This document shows positions 8,421-17,204 of a stretch of 64,000 bases of DNA, piece after piece (position 1 is the first letter of the stretch; the number at the start of each line of letters is the position of its first letter). Location of the stretch: contig NZ_DASZBH010000016.1 of NCBI RefSeq assembly GCF_035944355.1, positions 310,001 through 374,000 of the forward strand, written 5' to 3'. The notes beneath the pieces were generated by a model. That model searched no databases and was not told the origin of the DNA. It worked only from the letters and a program-made list of their open reading frames with translations. The position numbers were made by a program, and so were the translations under genes. The DNA is from Frateuria_A sp035944355 (GTDB taxonomy: Bacteria; Pseudomonadota; Gammaproteobacteria; Xanthomonadales; Rhodanobacteraceae).

Positions 8421-9026
8421 TTAGCCGGCCAGCCGCGCCAGCCGCAGCTCCAGCCAGCGTGATACGTCCGGCCACTCCCGTTCGAGCACCGAATAGCACA
8501 CCGTGTCGCGCAGGCTGCCGTCGGGACGGCGCTTGTGCGCGCGCAAGACGCCTTCGCGCGTCGCGCCCAGCCGCTCGATCGCGCGCTGCGAATCGAGGTT
8601 GCGCCCGTCGGTGTGCAGCTCCACCGCCACGCAGCCGAGCCGCTCGAACGCATGCGCCAGCAGCAGCCGCTTGCAGGCGGTGTTGACGTGGCTCTTCTGC
8701 CAGCGCCGGGCATACCAGGTGTAGCCGATCGCCACGCGCGGCGGATCGCTGACGATGTCGTAGTAGCGCGTGCTGCCGACCAGCTCGCCGGTGCGCTTCT
8801 CGCGGATCGCGAACGGCAGCATGCGGCCCTCGCGCTGGCCGGCCAGCGCCTTCTCTACGTAGGCCGTCATCTGTCCCGGCGCGGGCACCGAGGTGAACCA
8901 CAGCTTCCAGAGCTCGCCGTCGGCGGCGGCCGCTTCCAGCGCGGGGACGTGTTCGGGGTGCAGCGGCTCGAGGGCGACATAGGCGTCCTCCAGCGTCGGT
9001 GGCATGGGCATCGGTTCAGGCGTCAA
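8421..9026 (-). CDS. GNAT acetyltransferase, RimJ/RimL-like
   Basis: A 201-residue N-acetyltransferase. It shows the RimJ/RimL pattern: an N-terminal LEPLHPEHVPALEAAA segment, GYTWYARRWQKSHVNTACKRLLLAHAFE (acetyl-CoA pyrophosphate loop region), and RNLDSQRAIERLGATREGVLR near the C-terminus. It probably acetylates a protein N-terminus or a small amine using acetyl-CoA in the cytoplasm; the substrate is not predictable. Internal Met codons at 9014 and 9008 are alternative starts. It overlaps the upstream YdcH-like gene by 11 bp, so the two are co-transcribed. Confidence 0.82.
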   Translation of the reverse strand: MTPEPMPMPPTLEDAYVALEPLHPEHVPALEAAAADGELWKLWFTSVPAPGQMTAYVEKALAGQREGRMLPFAIREKRTGELVGSTRYYDIVSDPPRVAIGYTWYARRWQKSHVNTACKRLLLAHAFERLGCVAVELHTDGRNLDSQRAIERLGATREGVLRAHKRRPDGSLRDTVCYSVLEREWPDVSRWLELRLARLAG

Positions 9027-9222
9027 GGTCGGGGATCAGCTTGCTTTCGAGCCGGGCGATGGCGTCCTTGAGCAGCAGCTTGCGCTTCTTCAGCCGGGTC
9101 AGCTGCAGCTCGTCGCGCGCCGGGTGCGTGGCCATGTGGCCGATCGCTGCGTCCAGGTCGCGGTGTTCCTGGCGCAGTTCGGCCAGGCGGCGGGCGATCT
9201 GGATGGGGTCCTGTACCTGCAT
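9016..9222 (-). CDS. YdcH/DUF465 family small helical protein
   Basis: A 68-residue protein with a predicted two-helix coiled-coil: residues 5-27 (IQIARRLAELRQEHRDLDAAI) and 35-63 (RDELQLTRLKKRKLLLKDAI). This matches the DUF465/YdcH family of small proteobacterial proteins, where the LKKxKLxLKDxI motif is typical. The function is unknown. Its end overlaps the GNAT start by 11 bp, and it is divergent from ttcA. Confidence 0.8.
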   Translation of the reverse strand: MQVQDPIQIARRLAELRQEHRDLDAAIGHMATHPARDELQLTRLKKRKLLLKDAIARLESKLIPDLDA

Positions 9223-9286
9223 GACGGACGAGGGCGGACGGAACAGGCGGCCAGTGTACGCCGCGGGGCTGCGCTAGTGGGCAAGG

Positions 9287-9292
9287 TACAAT
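9287..9292 (+). promoter_or_regulatory. -10 box almost adjacent to the ttcA start
   Basis: TACAAT, one mismatch from the sigma-70 -10 consensus, ends only six bases before the ttcA ATG at 9299. Initiation from it would begin at or very near the A of the ATG and give a leaderless mRNA. No Shine-Dalgarno sequence lies upstream of that ATG, and no good -35 is visible. Confidence 0.4.
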
Positions 9293-9298
9293 GTCGCC

Positions 9299-10183
9299 AT
9301 GTCCTCCCCCGTTTGTCCCGAATCCCGCCTCGACCGCAAGCGGGCCCATGAGGCCGCGCGGCTGGCCAAGCGGTTGCGCCACCAGGTCGGCCAGGCGATC
9401 GCCGATTACCAGATGATCGAAGAGGGCGACCGCGTGATGGTCTGCCTCTCCGGCGGCAAGGATTCCTACACCCTGCTGGACATCCTGCTCTCGCTCCAGG
9501 CCAAGGCGCCGGTGCGCTTCGAGCTGATCGCGGTGAATCTGGACCAGAAGCAGCCGGGTTTTCCTGAACACGTGTTGCCCGATTACCTCGGCGCGCGCGG
9601 CGTGCCGTTCCACGTCATCGAGCAGGACACCTATTCCACCGTCGTGCGGGTGGTGCCCGAAGGCAGGACGATGTGCAGCCTGTGCTCGCGGCTGCGCCGC
9701 GGCGCGCTGTATCGCTGGGCGGCGGAGAACGGCATCACGCGCATCGCGCTGGGCCATCACCGCGACGACATCCTGGCGACGTTCTTCCTCAACCTGTTCC
9801 ACGGCGCCAACCTCAAGGCGATGCCGCCCAAGCTGCTCTCGGACGACGGCCGCCACGTGGTGATCCGGCCGCTGGCCTATTGCCGCGAGAGCGACATCGC
9901 CGCCTATGCGCAGGAACGGGCTTTCCCGATCATCCCGTGCAACCTGTGCGGTTCGCAGGAGAACCTGCAGCGCAAGGCGATCGGCCGTATGCTTGCCGAC
10001 TGGGATGCGCAGCATCCGGGTCGTTGCGAGAGCATTTTCCGTGCGCTGGGCAACGTGGCGCCCTCGCAGCTGGCCGACCGCAAGCTGTTCGACTTCGCCG
10101 CGCTGGGCGCGCGCACGGGCGCGGCGCGCGCCGACGTCCATGGTTGGCTCGCCGGCGAGCCGGAAACCGACGCTGGCGCCTAG
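9299..10183 (+). CDS. ttcA: tRNA 2-thiocytidine(32) synthetase TtcA
   Basis: A 294-residue cytoplasmic enzyme that thiolates cytidine 32 in a subset of tRNAs, using ATP and an iron-sulfur cluster. The PP-loop SGGKDS is at residues 51-56. The cluster cysteines are visible as CSLC (126-129) and CNLC (214-217), and GHHRDDILATFFLNLFHG is the family signature. It is of standard length. There is no Shine-Dalgarno sequence before the ATG and a -10-like TACAAT is almost adjacent, so the mRNA may be leaderless. The aminotransferase gene follows 43 bp after its stop. Confidence 0.93.
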   Translation: MSSPVCPESRLDRKRAHEAARLAKRLRHQVGQAIADYQMIEEGDRVMVCLSGGKDSYTLLDILLSLQAKAPVRFELIAVNLDQKQPGFPEHVLPDYLGARGVPFHVIEQDTYSTVVRVVPEGRTMCSLCSRLRRGALYRWAAENGITRIALGHHRDDILATFFLNLFHGANLKAMPPKLLSDDGRHVVIRPLAYCRESDIAAYAQERAFPIIPCNLCGSQENLQRKAIGRMLADWDAQHPGRCESIFRALGNVAPSQLADRKLFDFAALGARTGAARADVHGWLAGEPETDAGA

Positions 10184-10226
10184 ACGTCCACCCCTTCACC
10201 TTCACTTTCCAGAGCGAGCCCAAGTC

Positions 10227-11426
10227 GTGTCCCACTTCGCTTCAGTTGAAATGGCCCCGGGCGATCCGATCCTCGGACTGACCGAGGCCTACCTGGCCGA
10301 TCCGCGCCCGCACAAGGTGAACCTGGGCGTGGGGATCTACGTCGACGAGCAGGGCCGCATCCCGCTGCTCAAGGCGGTGCGGCAGGTCGAGCAGGCGCTG
10401 GCCGCCGACGCCAAGCCGCGCGGCTACCTGCCGATCGACGGCCTGCCCGCGTACGACACGCTTTCGCAGCAGCTGCTGTTCGGCGCCGAATCCCCGTTGC
10501 TGGCCGCCGGCCGCGTGGCCACGGCGCAGACCATCGGCGGCAGCGGTGCGCTGCGCGTGGGCGCCGACCTGCTGAAGAAGGCGCTGCCCGCAGCGCGCAT
10601 CGCGATCAGCAGCCCGAGCTGGGAAAACCACCGCGTGGTGTTCGGCAACGCAGGTTTCGAGATCACCGATTACCGCTATTACGACCCGGCCACGCACGGC
10701 CTGGACTTCGCCGGCATGCTGGAAGACCTCGGCAGGCTCGAGCCCGGCACCGTGGTGCTGCTGCACGCCTGCTGCCACAACCCCACCGGCGTCGACCTGG
10801 ACGCGCAGCAGTGGCAGCAGGTCGTGGACCTGGTGCGCGAGCGCAGGCTGCTGCCCTTCATCGACATCGCCTACCAGGGCTTCGACGAGGGCATCGACGC
10901 CGACGCGACGGCGATCCGGCTGTTCGGCGCCTCCGGCATCGAGGCCTTCGTGGTGGCCAGTTCGTATTCGAAGTCGTTCTCGCTGTACGGCGAACGTGTG
11001 GGCGCGCTGTCGCTGGTCGGCGCCGACCGCGACGAGGCCGCGCGTCTGCGCTCGAAGATGAAGCAGACCATCCGCGCCAACTATTCCAGCCCCGCCACGC
11101 ACGGCGGCGCGCTGGTCGCCGGCGTGCTCGGCAGCGTCGAGCTGCGCGCGCTGTGGGAGGCCGAGCTGGCCGAGATGCGCGAGCGCATCCATGCGATGCG
11201 CGCCGGGCTGGTCGAGAAGCTGGCCGCGCACGGCGCGCCGCAGTTCGGCTTCGTGCAACGGCAGGCCGGCATGTTCTCCTACTCGGGCCTGTCGCGTGCC
11301 CAGGTCGAGCGGCTGCGCGAGGAGTACGGCATCTACGCGCTTTCCACCGGCCGCATCTGCGTGGCCGCGCTCAACCGCGGCAACCTCGGAACCGTCGCCG
11401 CGGCCGTGGCTGCGGTGAGCCGTTAA
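10227..11426 (+). CDS. tyrB: Aromatic-amino-acid/aspartate aminotransferase (class I)
   Basis: A 399-residue PLP-dependent transaminase, fold type I subgroup I-alpha. GTG at 10227 is chosen because the resulting MSHFASVE.APGDPILGLTEAY aligns with the start of AspC/TyrB proteins; ATG at 10251 would lose the conserved N-arm. NLGVGIYVDE, the CHNPTGVDL loop, DIAYQGF and the PLP lysine in SSYSKSFSLYGERVG are visible. The protein interconverts aspartate, tyrosine or phenylalanine with their 2-oxo acids. AspC and TyrB are close relatives, so the substrate preference is inferred and the symbol is tentative. Confidence 0.88.
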   Translation: MSHFASVEMAPGDPILGLTEAYLADPRPHKVNLGVGIYVDEQGRIPLLKAVRQVEQALAADAKPRGYLPIDGLPAYDTLSQQLLFGAESPLLAAGRVATAQTIGGSGALRVGADLLKKALPAARIAISSPSWENHRVVFGNAGFEITDYRYYDPATHGLDFAGMLEDLGRLEPGTVVLLHACCHNPTGVDLDAQQWQQVVDLVRERRLLPFIDIAYQGFDEGIDADATAIRLFGASGIEAFVVASSYSKSFSLYGERVGALSLVGADRDEAARLRSKMKQTIRANYSSPATHGGALVAGVLGSVELRALWEAELAEMRERIHAMRAGLVEKLAAHGAPQFGFVQRQAGMFSYSGLSRAQVERLREEYGIYALSTGRICVAALNRGNLGTVAAAVAAVSR

Positions 11427-11580
11427 TTCTCCACATCCCGCGAGCGCTTCGACTTCGCTGCGCTTCGACCCAGCGCCAACGGCTATCGGATAACCTCGAC
11501 CGTTCGCCCCGAGCGCAGGCCCGCAGGGCCGACGTCGAAGGGCCGCTCGATCGAAGCGCAAGCCCCCAACCGGATCTTTC
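11427..11580. repeat. Intergenic repeat with GTCGAAGGGC-type motif
   Basis: The spacer before rdgC contains CGTTCGCCCCGAGCGCAGG followed by GTCGAAGGGC. This resembles the widespread proteobacterial intergenic repeat built from 'GTTCGCCCTGAGC...GTCGAAGGGC'. CTTCGACTTCGC and GTCGAAG segments give complementary arms. No T-run and no gene are seen. Confidence 0.45.
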
Positions 11581-12498
11581 ATGTTCTTCCGCAACCTCAC
11601 GCTGTTCCGTTTCTCCCCCGCCGTCGCCGAGGACCTTTCCCGCCTGGACGAGGCCCTCGGCGAGCACCGCCTGCGCCCCTGCGGTCCGCTGGAGCTGTTC
11701 ACCAAGGGCTTCGTGCCGCCGATCGGCCGCGGCGAGGAAGCCGCGCTCACCCACGCGGTCAAGCACTGCACCTGGGTTTCCGTGGGCGGCGAGGACAAGC
11801 TGCTGCCGGCCGCCGTGGTCAATGACGAGCTGCACCGCCGCGTGCAGAAGATCGCCGAGGAAGAAGGCCGCAAGGTCGGCGGGCGTGAGCGCAAGCGCAT
11901 GAAGGAGGACCTGCTCAACGAACTGCTGCCGCGCGCCTTCGTGCGCAGCTCGCGCATGTCCGCCTATGTCGACCGCCAGCATGGCTGGCTGGTGCTGGAC
12001 ACCGCCAGCCGCAAGTCGGCCGAGAACGCGCTGACGCAGATCCGCGAGGCGCTGGGCAGTTTTCCCGCCGTGCCGCTGGCGCCGGAGGAAGGCCCGCGCG
12101 TGCTGATGACCGACTGGCTCGCCAACGGCACCCTGCCGGCCGGCCTGGCCCTCGGCGATGAGGTCGAGCTGCGCGACGCCGGCAGCAACACCGGCGCCAT
12201 CGCCCGTTGCCGCAGGCAGGATCTGGAAAGCGAGGAGATCAAGGAGCACCTGCGCAACGGCAAACAGGTGTTCCAGCTGGGCCTCGTGTTCGACGACCGC
12301 CTGAGCTTCGTGCTGGGCGAGGACCTGGTGCTGCGCAAACTCAAGCTGCTGGACGTGGTGCTCGACGAGCTCGCCGACAGCGCCCCGGACGCCGCCGCCG
12401 AACTCGACGCCCGCTTCGCCCTGTTCACGCTGGAAGTCGAGCGCCTGCTGGGCAAGCTGGAGGAGTGGTTCGGCCTGCCGCGGCCCAAGGACGCCTGA
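11581..12498 (+). CDS. rdgC: Recombination-associated protein RdgC
   Basis: A 305-residue DNA-binding protein of the RdgC family, which forms a ring-shaped dimer on double-stranded DNA and restrains RecA. The family N-terminus MFFRNLTLFRF, the FTKGFVPPIGR segment, WLVLDTASRKSAENALTQIREALGSFP and DRLSFVLGEDLVLRKLKLLDVV are clear. The length is normal for the family. It acts on the nucleoid. No strong Shine-Dalgarno sequence precedes the ATG. It is followed by a strong palindrome at 12511-12543. Confidence 0.95.
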   Translation: MFFRNLTLFRFSPAVAEDLSRLDEALGEHRLRPCGPLELFTKGFVPPIGRGEEAALTHAVKHCTWVSVGGEDKLLPAAVVNDELHRRVQKIAEEEGRKVGGRERKRMKEDLLNELLPRAFVRSSRMSAYVDRQHGWLVLDTASRKSAENALTQIREALGSFPAVPLAPEEGPRVLMTDWLANGTLPAGLALGDEVELRDAGSNTGAIARCRRQDLESEEIKEHLRNGKQVFQLGLVFDDRLSFVLGEDLVLRKLKLLDVVLDELADSAPDAAAELDARFALFTLEVERLLGKLEEWFGLPRPKDA

Positions 12499-12510
12499 AG
12501 CCCAAGTGGC

Positions 12511-12543
12511 GATCCTTCCCCTCGCGTTCGCGGGGGAAGGATC
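12511..12543. repeat. Perfect GC-rich palindrome after rdgC
   Basis: GATCCTTCCCC (12511-12521) pairs with GGGGAAGGATC (12533-12543), a perfect 11-bp stem with an inner CGCG/CGCG extension around TT. It lies 12 bp after the rdgC stop. It has no T-run and belongs to the same family as the units at 121-236. Confidence 0.65.
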
Positions 12544-12654
12544 GGCCAAAGGCGAGTCTCAATGCGGCGTGAAATCAGCCGCGCCCGATCCGGCCTCCAA
12601 CCCTTTCCTCACACCCCCCGTTGCAAGGTTATGCTCTACCCACGGGCGCGGATC

Positions 12655-13425
12655 ATGGCAGCACAACTTCAAGGCGACTGGCTGGAACTGGCAACGGCGA
12701 GCGGCAGCACCATCCGGGTGCTCAAGGCCGCCCATCCGCGTGCACGGCGGCTGCGCCTGACGGTCACGCCCAAGGGGGCACGGGTCTCGTATCCGGACGG
12801 CACCCATCCCTCGCAGGTCAGCGCCTTCCTGCGCAGCCACGCCGACTGGCTGGAAAAGAAGCTCGACGAGCTCAACCTCATCGTCAAGCCGCTGCCGCCG
12901 CTGCGCGTGGGGCACGCCACCCAATTCCCGCTGCGTGGCGAAACCACGCTGCTGGACTGGGCCGAGGGCCCGTATCCGCGGGTGGAGTCGTTCGACGGCG
13001 GGCTCACGCTGGTGATTCCGCGGCCGCACACGCGCGCCCTGCCGGTGGCGCGCGGCCTGCTGGCCTCGCATTTCGAGGCGCAGATGCGCCGCGACGTGGC
13101 GCGCTGGATGGCCGGGTACGTGCCGCAGCTGGGCCTGGCGCCGACCTCGCTGCGCATCCGCCCCATGAAAAGCCTGTGGGGCAGCCTGGACACGCGCGAC
13201 CGCATCAACCTGGACCTCGCCCTCGCCCTGGCGCCGCCGGCCGCGCTGCGCTACGTGCTGGCACACGAGCTGTGCCACCTGAAGGTACGCAGCCACGCGC
13301 CGCGCTTCTGGGCGCTGGTGGCCACGCTGTTTCCCAACTGGCGCGAACAGCGCGACTGGCTGCGCGTCAACGGCGCCTCGCTCAAGGCCGAGCTGGACCG
13401 CCTGGTGGCCGACGTGGCCGATTGA
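12655..13425 (+). CDS. M48/WLM-like zinc metallopeptidase (YgjP/DUF45)
   Basis: A 256-residue protein of the YgjP/DUF45 family. The gluzincin-type motif HELCHLKVRSHAPRFW gives the HExxH zinc site plus a downstream His, and WGSLDTRDRINLDLALALAPP is the preceding family signature. The N-terminal half holds a beta-rich domain with RARRLRLTVTPKG. The family has been tied to nucleic-acid-linked proteolysis, but the function here is unproven. There is no signal peptide, so it is probably cytoplasmic. Starts at 12631 (preceded by AAGG) and 12562 are in frame and cannot be excluded. Confidence 0.82.
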   Translation: MAAQLQGDWLELATASGSTIRVLKAAHPRARRLRLTVTPKGARVSYPDGTHPSQVSAFLRSHADWLEKKLDELNLIVKPLPPLRVGHATQFPLRGETTLLDWAEGPYPRVESFDGGLTLVIPRPHTRALPVARGLLASHFEAQMRRDVARWMAGYVPQLGLAPTSLRIRPMKSLWGSLDTRDRINLDLALALAPPAALRYVLAHELCHLKVRSHAPRFWALVATLFPNWREQRDWLRVNGASLKAELDRLVADVAD

Positions 13426-13527
13426 GGGACGGCGCCGTTCCGCTATGCGGCCGATCGGCCGATAATGCCGGCCTTGCGCCACTCCCGCCGCACCGTCCAG
13501 CGTGTGGCGGGGCCCTGAGGAGACGGC

Positions 13528-14931
13528 ATGATCCCGGTAATTCTTTCTGGCGGCTCGGGCACGCGCCTGTGGCCGCTCTCGCGCGAGGCCTATCCGAAGC
13601 AGTTCCTGCCGCTGGTGGGCAAGGACACCATGTTGCAGGCGACCTGGCAGCGCATCGCGCCGCTGGCCTCCGCCGCGCCGATGGTGGTGGCCAACGAGGA
13701 GCACCGCTTCATGGTGGCCGAGCAGCTGCGCCAGGTCGGCTGCGTGCCCTCGGCGATCCTGCTCGAGCCGGTCGGGCGCAACACGGCGCCGGCGATCGCC
13801 GTGGCCGCCCTGCAATCGATGCGCGAGGGGGCCGATCCCTTGCTGCTGGTGCTGCCCTCCGACCACGTGATCACCGACGCGCCGGCCTTCCAGGCCGCGG
13901 TGCGGCAGGCCGAACCGGCGGCGAGCCAGGGCCGGCTGGTCACCTTCGGCATCGTGCCGTCCGGCCCCGAGACCGGCTACGGCTACATCCGCGCCGGCGC
14001 GGCGCTGGCCGATGGCGTGCGCGCGGTGGCGCAGTTCGTGGAGAAGCCGGACGAGGCCACCGCCAAGGGTTACGTGGATTCGGGCGAATACTTCTGGAAC
14101 AGCGGCATGTTCCTGTTCCGCGCCTCGGTGTTCCTGGCCGAGCTGGAACGCCAGCAGAGCGCGATGCTGGCCGCCTGCCGCGCGGCGCTGGCGGGCGCCT
14201 CGCGCGATGCGGACTTCGTGCGGCTGGACAAGGCGGCCTTCGCCGCCTGTCCGTCCGACTCGATCGACTATGCAGTGATGGAGCACACCGACGCGGCCGC
14301 CGTGCTGCCCATCGACGTGGGCTGGAACGACCTCGGCAGCTGGTCGGCGCTATGGGAAGTGGCCGAGCAGGACGGCAACGGCAACGCCCACCACGGCGAC
14401 GTGCTGGCGCAGGACTGCCGCAACACGCTGGCCTGGGGCGACGGCCGGCTGCTCGCGTTGCTGGGATTGGATAACGTGGTGGTGGTCGACACCGCCGACG
14501 CCGTGCTGGTCGCGCACAAGGACCGCGTGCAGGACGTCAAGGGCATCGTCGGCAGGCTCAAGGCCGAAGGCCGCAGCGAGCCGACCAGCCACCGCAAGGT
14601 CTACCGGCCTTGGGGCAGCTATGATTCGATCGACGTCGGCGGGCGCTTCCAGGTCAAGCGCATCACGGTCAAGCCGGGCGCTTCGCTGAGCCTGCAGATG
14701 CACCATCACCGCGCCGAGCACTGGATCATCGTCTCGGGCACCGGGCGCATCACCCGCGGCGAGGAAGTATTCACCCTCGCCGAGAACCAGAGCACCTACA
14801 TCCCGCTGGGCGTCAGGCACCGGCTGGAGAACCCCGGCCGGCTGCCGCTGGAGCTGATCGAGGTGCAATCGGGCAGCTACCTGGGCGAAGACGACATCGT
14901 GCGCTTCGAGGACGTCTACGGGCGTGGCTGA
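13528..14931 (+). CDS. manC: Mannose-1-phosphate guanylyltransferase / mannose-6-phosphate isomerase
   Basis: A 467-residue bifunctional enzyme (also called XanB, AlgA or CpsB) that isomerises fructose-6-P to mannose-6-P and makes GDP-mannose. The pyrophosphorylase signature GGSGTRLWPLSR is at residues 8-19, EPVGRNTAPAIA follows, and FVEKPD binds sugar. The C-terminal cupin (about 350-460) carries QMHHHRAEHWIIVSGTG, the isomerase metal site. A clear GAGGAG-like Shine-Dalgarno sequence precedes the ATG. No other exopolysaccharide or LPS gene lies nearby, so it probably feeds GDP-mannose to several pathways. Confidence 0.94.
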   Translation: MIPVILSGGSGTRLWPLSREAYPKQFLPLVGKDTMLQATWQRIAPLASAAPMVVANEEHRFMVAEQLRQVGCVPSAILLEPVGRNTAPAIAVAALQSMREGADPLLLVLPSDHVITDAPAFQAAVRQAEPAASQGRLVTFGIVPSGPETGYGYIRAGAALADGVRAVAQFVEKPDEATAKGYVDSGEYFWNSGMFLFRASVFLAELERQQSAMLAACRAALAGASRDADFVRLDKAAFAACPSDSIDYAVMEHTDAAAVLPIDVGWNDLGSWSALWEVAEQDGNGNAHHGDVLAQDCRNTLAWGDGRLLALLGLDNVVVVDTADAVLVAHKDRVQDVKGIVGRLKAEGRSEPTSHRKVYRPWGSYDSIDVGGRFQVKRITVKPGASLSLQMHHHRAEHWIIVSGTGRITRGEEVFTLAENQSTYIPLGVRHRLENPGRLPLELIEVQSGSYLGEDDIVRFEDVYGRG

Positions 14932-14941
14932 AGCCCTTGTT

Positions 14942-14966
14942 CCTCCCCCCGCGAACGTGGGGGAGG
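14942..14966. repeat. GC-rich palindrome between convergent genes
   Basis: CCTCCCCC (14942-14949) pairs with GGGGGAGG (14959-14966) across CGCGAACGT. It sits between the manC stop and the stop of the convergent M28 peptidase gene, so it may serve both transcripts. It is another member of the recurring stem family. Confidence 0.6.
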
Positions 14967-15006
14967 TGCCCGCAAGGCAGGACGGGCGCGTTCTTCGCGC
15001 ACGCCG

Positions 15007-16371
15007 TCACCGCGCCCCAGGCGAACGCTCGAAACTCCCGGCGTCTCCCGGAAACACCACCGGGCTCTCGTAGCCGTCGGCCGACACCGCCGACACGCCG
15101 AAGAACCAGTCGTCGATCACCACGTCCTGCAGCACTGCATGGTCCACGTCGCCGACCACGCGCGCGTGCTGCCACTGCGGCGCGGTGGTGTCGCGCCAGT
15201 GCACGCGGTAACCGGCGGCGCCGGGCACCTTGTGCCACATCACCGTGGTGTCGGTGGCCAGCGCGCCCTTGATGTCCACGCCGGTGGGCGGCGCGGGGGC
15301 GCGGGCCAGGCTCGCCAGGGTGATGGCGTTGAGCGCGGTGACCCGGGCCAGGTAGCGGAAGTCGATGCCGTCGAGGGTGTCGCCGTAGCCCGGGCGCAGG
15401 TCCTGGTGCTGGCGGGTGTAGTCCTCGTGGCCTTCGGTGACGCGCACGGCGGGGAAGCCAGCCTGCAGAAAGGGCACCTGGTCGCCGCCGCGGCCGTAGC
15501 GGTCAGTGCGGTAGACCATCCGCACGCGGAAGTCGGGCAGGTAGCTGTCGGCCAGGCGCTCCATGTAGCGGGCCAGGTTGCGCGAGGGCGAGTCCACCTC
15601 GCCGCCGTGATAGCGGCGATAGGCCGCCTGCTCGAGCGTCTCGTTGCTCTTGGTGCCCTCGGAGAACACGCGCACCACGGTGCTGTCGCGCACGCCGTTC
15701 TGGCCGCGGCTGTTGCCGACGATGTCGTTGTTGAGCTCAGCCTCCACCCGCCAGCCGTGCGCCACGGCGTAATCGGCCAGTACCTTGCCGCCGTACAGGC
15801 CCTGCTCCTCGCCCGAGAGCGCGGCGAAGACCAGGGTGGCGCGGTTGTCCTGCTTGGAGAGCAGGCGCGCCGCCTCGATCAGCGCGGCCACCCCGGAGGC
15901 GTCGTCGTTGGCGCCGGGCGCGTCGTGGCGGGCATCCATGACGTCGCTGGCACGCGAGTCCAGGTGCCCGGTGATCACGATCATCCGGTCCGGATCGCCG
16001 GTGCCGCGCTTGATCGCGACCACGTCCATGACCTCGACTGGCTTGGGGACACGCTCGCCGCTGAACTCCTGCGAGGGCGTGAGGATTTGCAGGCAGCCGC
16101 CGCAGTCGCGCCCGATCCGCTCGAAACGCGTCTGGACCCAGCGACGCGCGGCGCCGATCCCGCGTTTGTCCGAGCGGGTGTCCGAGAGCGTGTGGCGGGT
16201 GCCGAAGCCGACCAGCGCGGTGATCGTGGCGCGCAGTTCCTGTTCGCTGGGCGCACTGGCCAGCGCATGCAGTTCGGGGTGCTCGGCGGGCTGGGCGGGC
16301 ACCTCGGCGGCCAGGGCCGCACCGCTGGAGGCAAGCAGGACGAGGGCAGGCAGGAGGCGGGCGAGCGACAT
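15007..16371 (-). CDS. Secreted M28 family metallopeptidase
   Basis: A 454-residue protein with a signal peptide (residues 1-22, ending GAALAAE) and a di-zinc M28 peptidase domain. Visible zinc/catalytic elements are TGHLDSRASD, the DDASG motif in GANDDASGVAALIEAARLL, SGEEQGLYGG, and a final His in VTEGHEDYTRQHQ. M28 enzymes are aminopeptidases or carboxypeptidases. A fibronectin-like C-terminal domain (about 350-440, YRVHWRDTTAPQWQ) follows. It acts in the periplasm or outside. The ATG at 16371 is preferred for the signal peptide; a GTG at 16395 is an alternative. Confidence 0.88.
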   Translation of the reverse strand: MSLARLLPALVLLASSGAALAAEVPAQPAEHPELHALASAPSEQELRATITALVGFGTRHTLSDTRSDKRGIGAARRWVQTRFERIGRDCGGCLQILTPSQEFSGERVPKPVEVMDVVAIKRGTGDPDRMIVITGHLDSRASDVMDARHDAPGANDDASGVAALIEAARLLSKQDNRATLVFAALSGEEQGLYGGKVLADYAVAHGWRVEAELNNDIVGNSRGQNGVRDSTVVRVFSEGTKSNETLEQAAYRRYHGGEVDSPSRNLARYMERLADSYLPDFRVRMVYRTDRYGRGGDQVPFLQAGFPAVRVTEGHEDYTRQHQDLRPGYGDTLDGIDFRYLARVTALNAITLASLARAPAPPTGVDIKGALATDTTVMWHKVPGAAGYRVHWRDTTAPQWQHARVVGDVDHAVLQDVVIDDWFFGVSAVSADGYESPVVFPGDAGSFERSPGAR

Positions 16372-16563
16372 GGGCGGATGTCCGACGTAGGACACCTACC
16401 TTACCGCGCCCTCCCGGTCGCGTACGGTACGCAAACCCGGCGCAGGCTCTGGCGCGGCCAACGGATCGAGCATGCATGGGCTTTACACATAACTCCATTG
16501 CGCGTAAACCGGAACCTTCCAGACTGCCCCGGTCGCAGCCGCGACGCCCTCTGGAGACCCGCC

Positions 16564-17202
16564 ATGAAGACATCCACCTGCCTGCTCGCCCTGGTTCTCG
16601 CCTGCGCCTTCACCGGCGTGGCGCCCGCCATGGAGATGCCGTCCACCCACACTGCCGCCATGCCGGCCGCACCCAAGCTCGATGCCGCCCTGCGCTCGCT
16701 GTGGCACGGCCACGTCGTGCACACGCGCGACTACGCGCTGGCCGTGCACGCCCACGACGCGGCCAAGGCCAAGGTCGCGGCCGACGCGGTGGTCGCCAAT
16801 GCCAAGCAGATCGCCGACGCGGTCGGCGGCTTCTACGGCAAGGCCGCCGGCGCACGCATGCTCGACCTGCTCGCCGGCCACTGGGGTGGCGTCAAGGCGC
16901 TGACCGACGCGCGTGCCGCCAACGACAAGGCTGCCGAAAACAAGGCCATGGCCACGCTGCAATCCAACGCCAGCGAGATCGCCAAGTTCCTCGCCGGCGC
17001 CAACCCGAACCTGCCCGAAAGCGCCCTGCAGGGCCTGCTGGCCACCCACGTGGCGCACCATGCCACGCAGATCCAGCAGATCATGGCCGGCGACATGAAG
17101 GGCGAAGCGGCCACCTGGCAGGCCATGCAGGCGCACATGGACACGATTTCCGACGCGCTGGCGGCAGGCATCGCCAAGCAGTTCCCGGCCAAGGCCAGCT
17201 GA
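16564..17202 (+). CDS. Secreted helical protein of unknown function
   Basis: A 212-residue protein with a signal peptide (residues 1-21, APA cleavage) followed by an all-helical domain. It contains LWHGHVVHTRDYAL, VANAKQIADAVGGFYG, LLAGHWGGVKALTDA, NASEIAKFLAGANPNLP, LLATHVAHHATQIQQIMAGD and MDTISDALAAGIAKQFP. This architecture recalls a widespread uncharacterised family of secreted four-helix proteins with repeated His/Trp/Arg positions. A metal-binding role is only a guess. The next gene, a SufR-like regulator, starts 2 bp after its stop, so the two form one transcript. Confidence 0.6.
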   Translation: MKTSTCLLALVLACAFTGVAPAMEMPSTHTAAMPAAPKLDAALRSLWHGHVVHTRDYALAVHAHDAAKAKVAADAVVANAKQIADAVGGFYGKAAGARMLDLLAGHWGGVKALTDARAANDKAAENKAMATLQSNASEIAKFLAGANPNLPESALQGLLATHVAHHATQIQQIMAGDMKGEAATWQAMQAHMDTISDALAAGIAKQFPAKAS

Positions 17203-17204
17203 GC

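Noticed and set aside
13528..14931. manC as part of an exopolysaccharide or LPS cluster
   Set aside because: Neighbours are a peptidase on each side and no glycosyltransferase or transporter is present.
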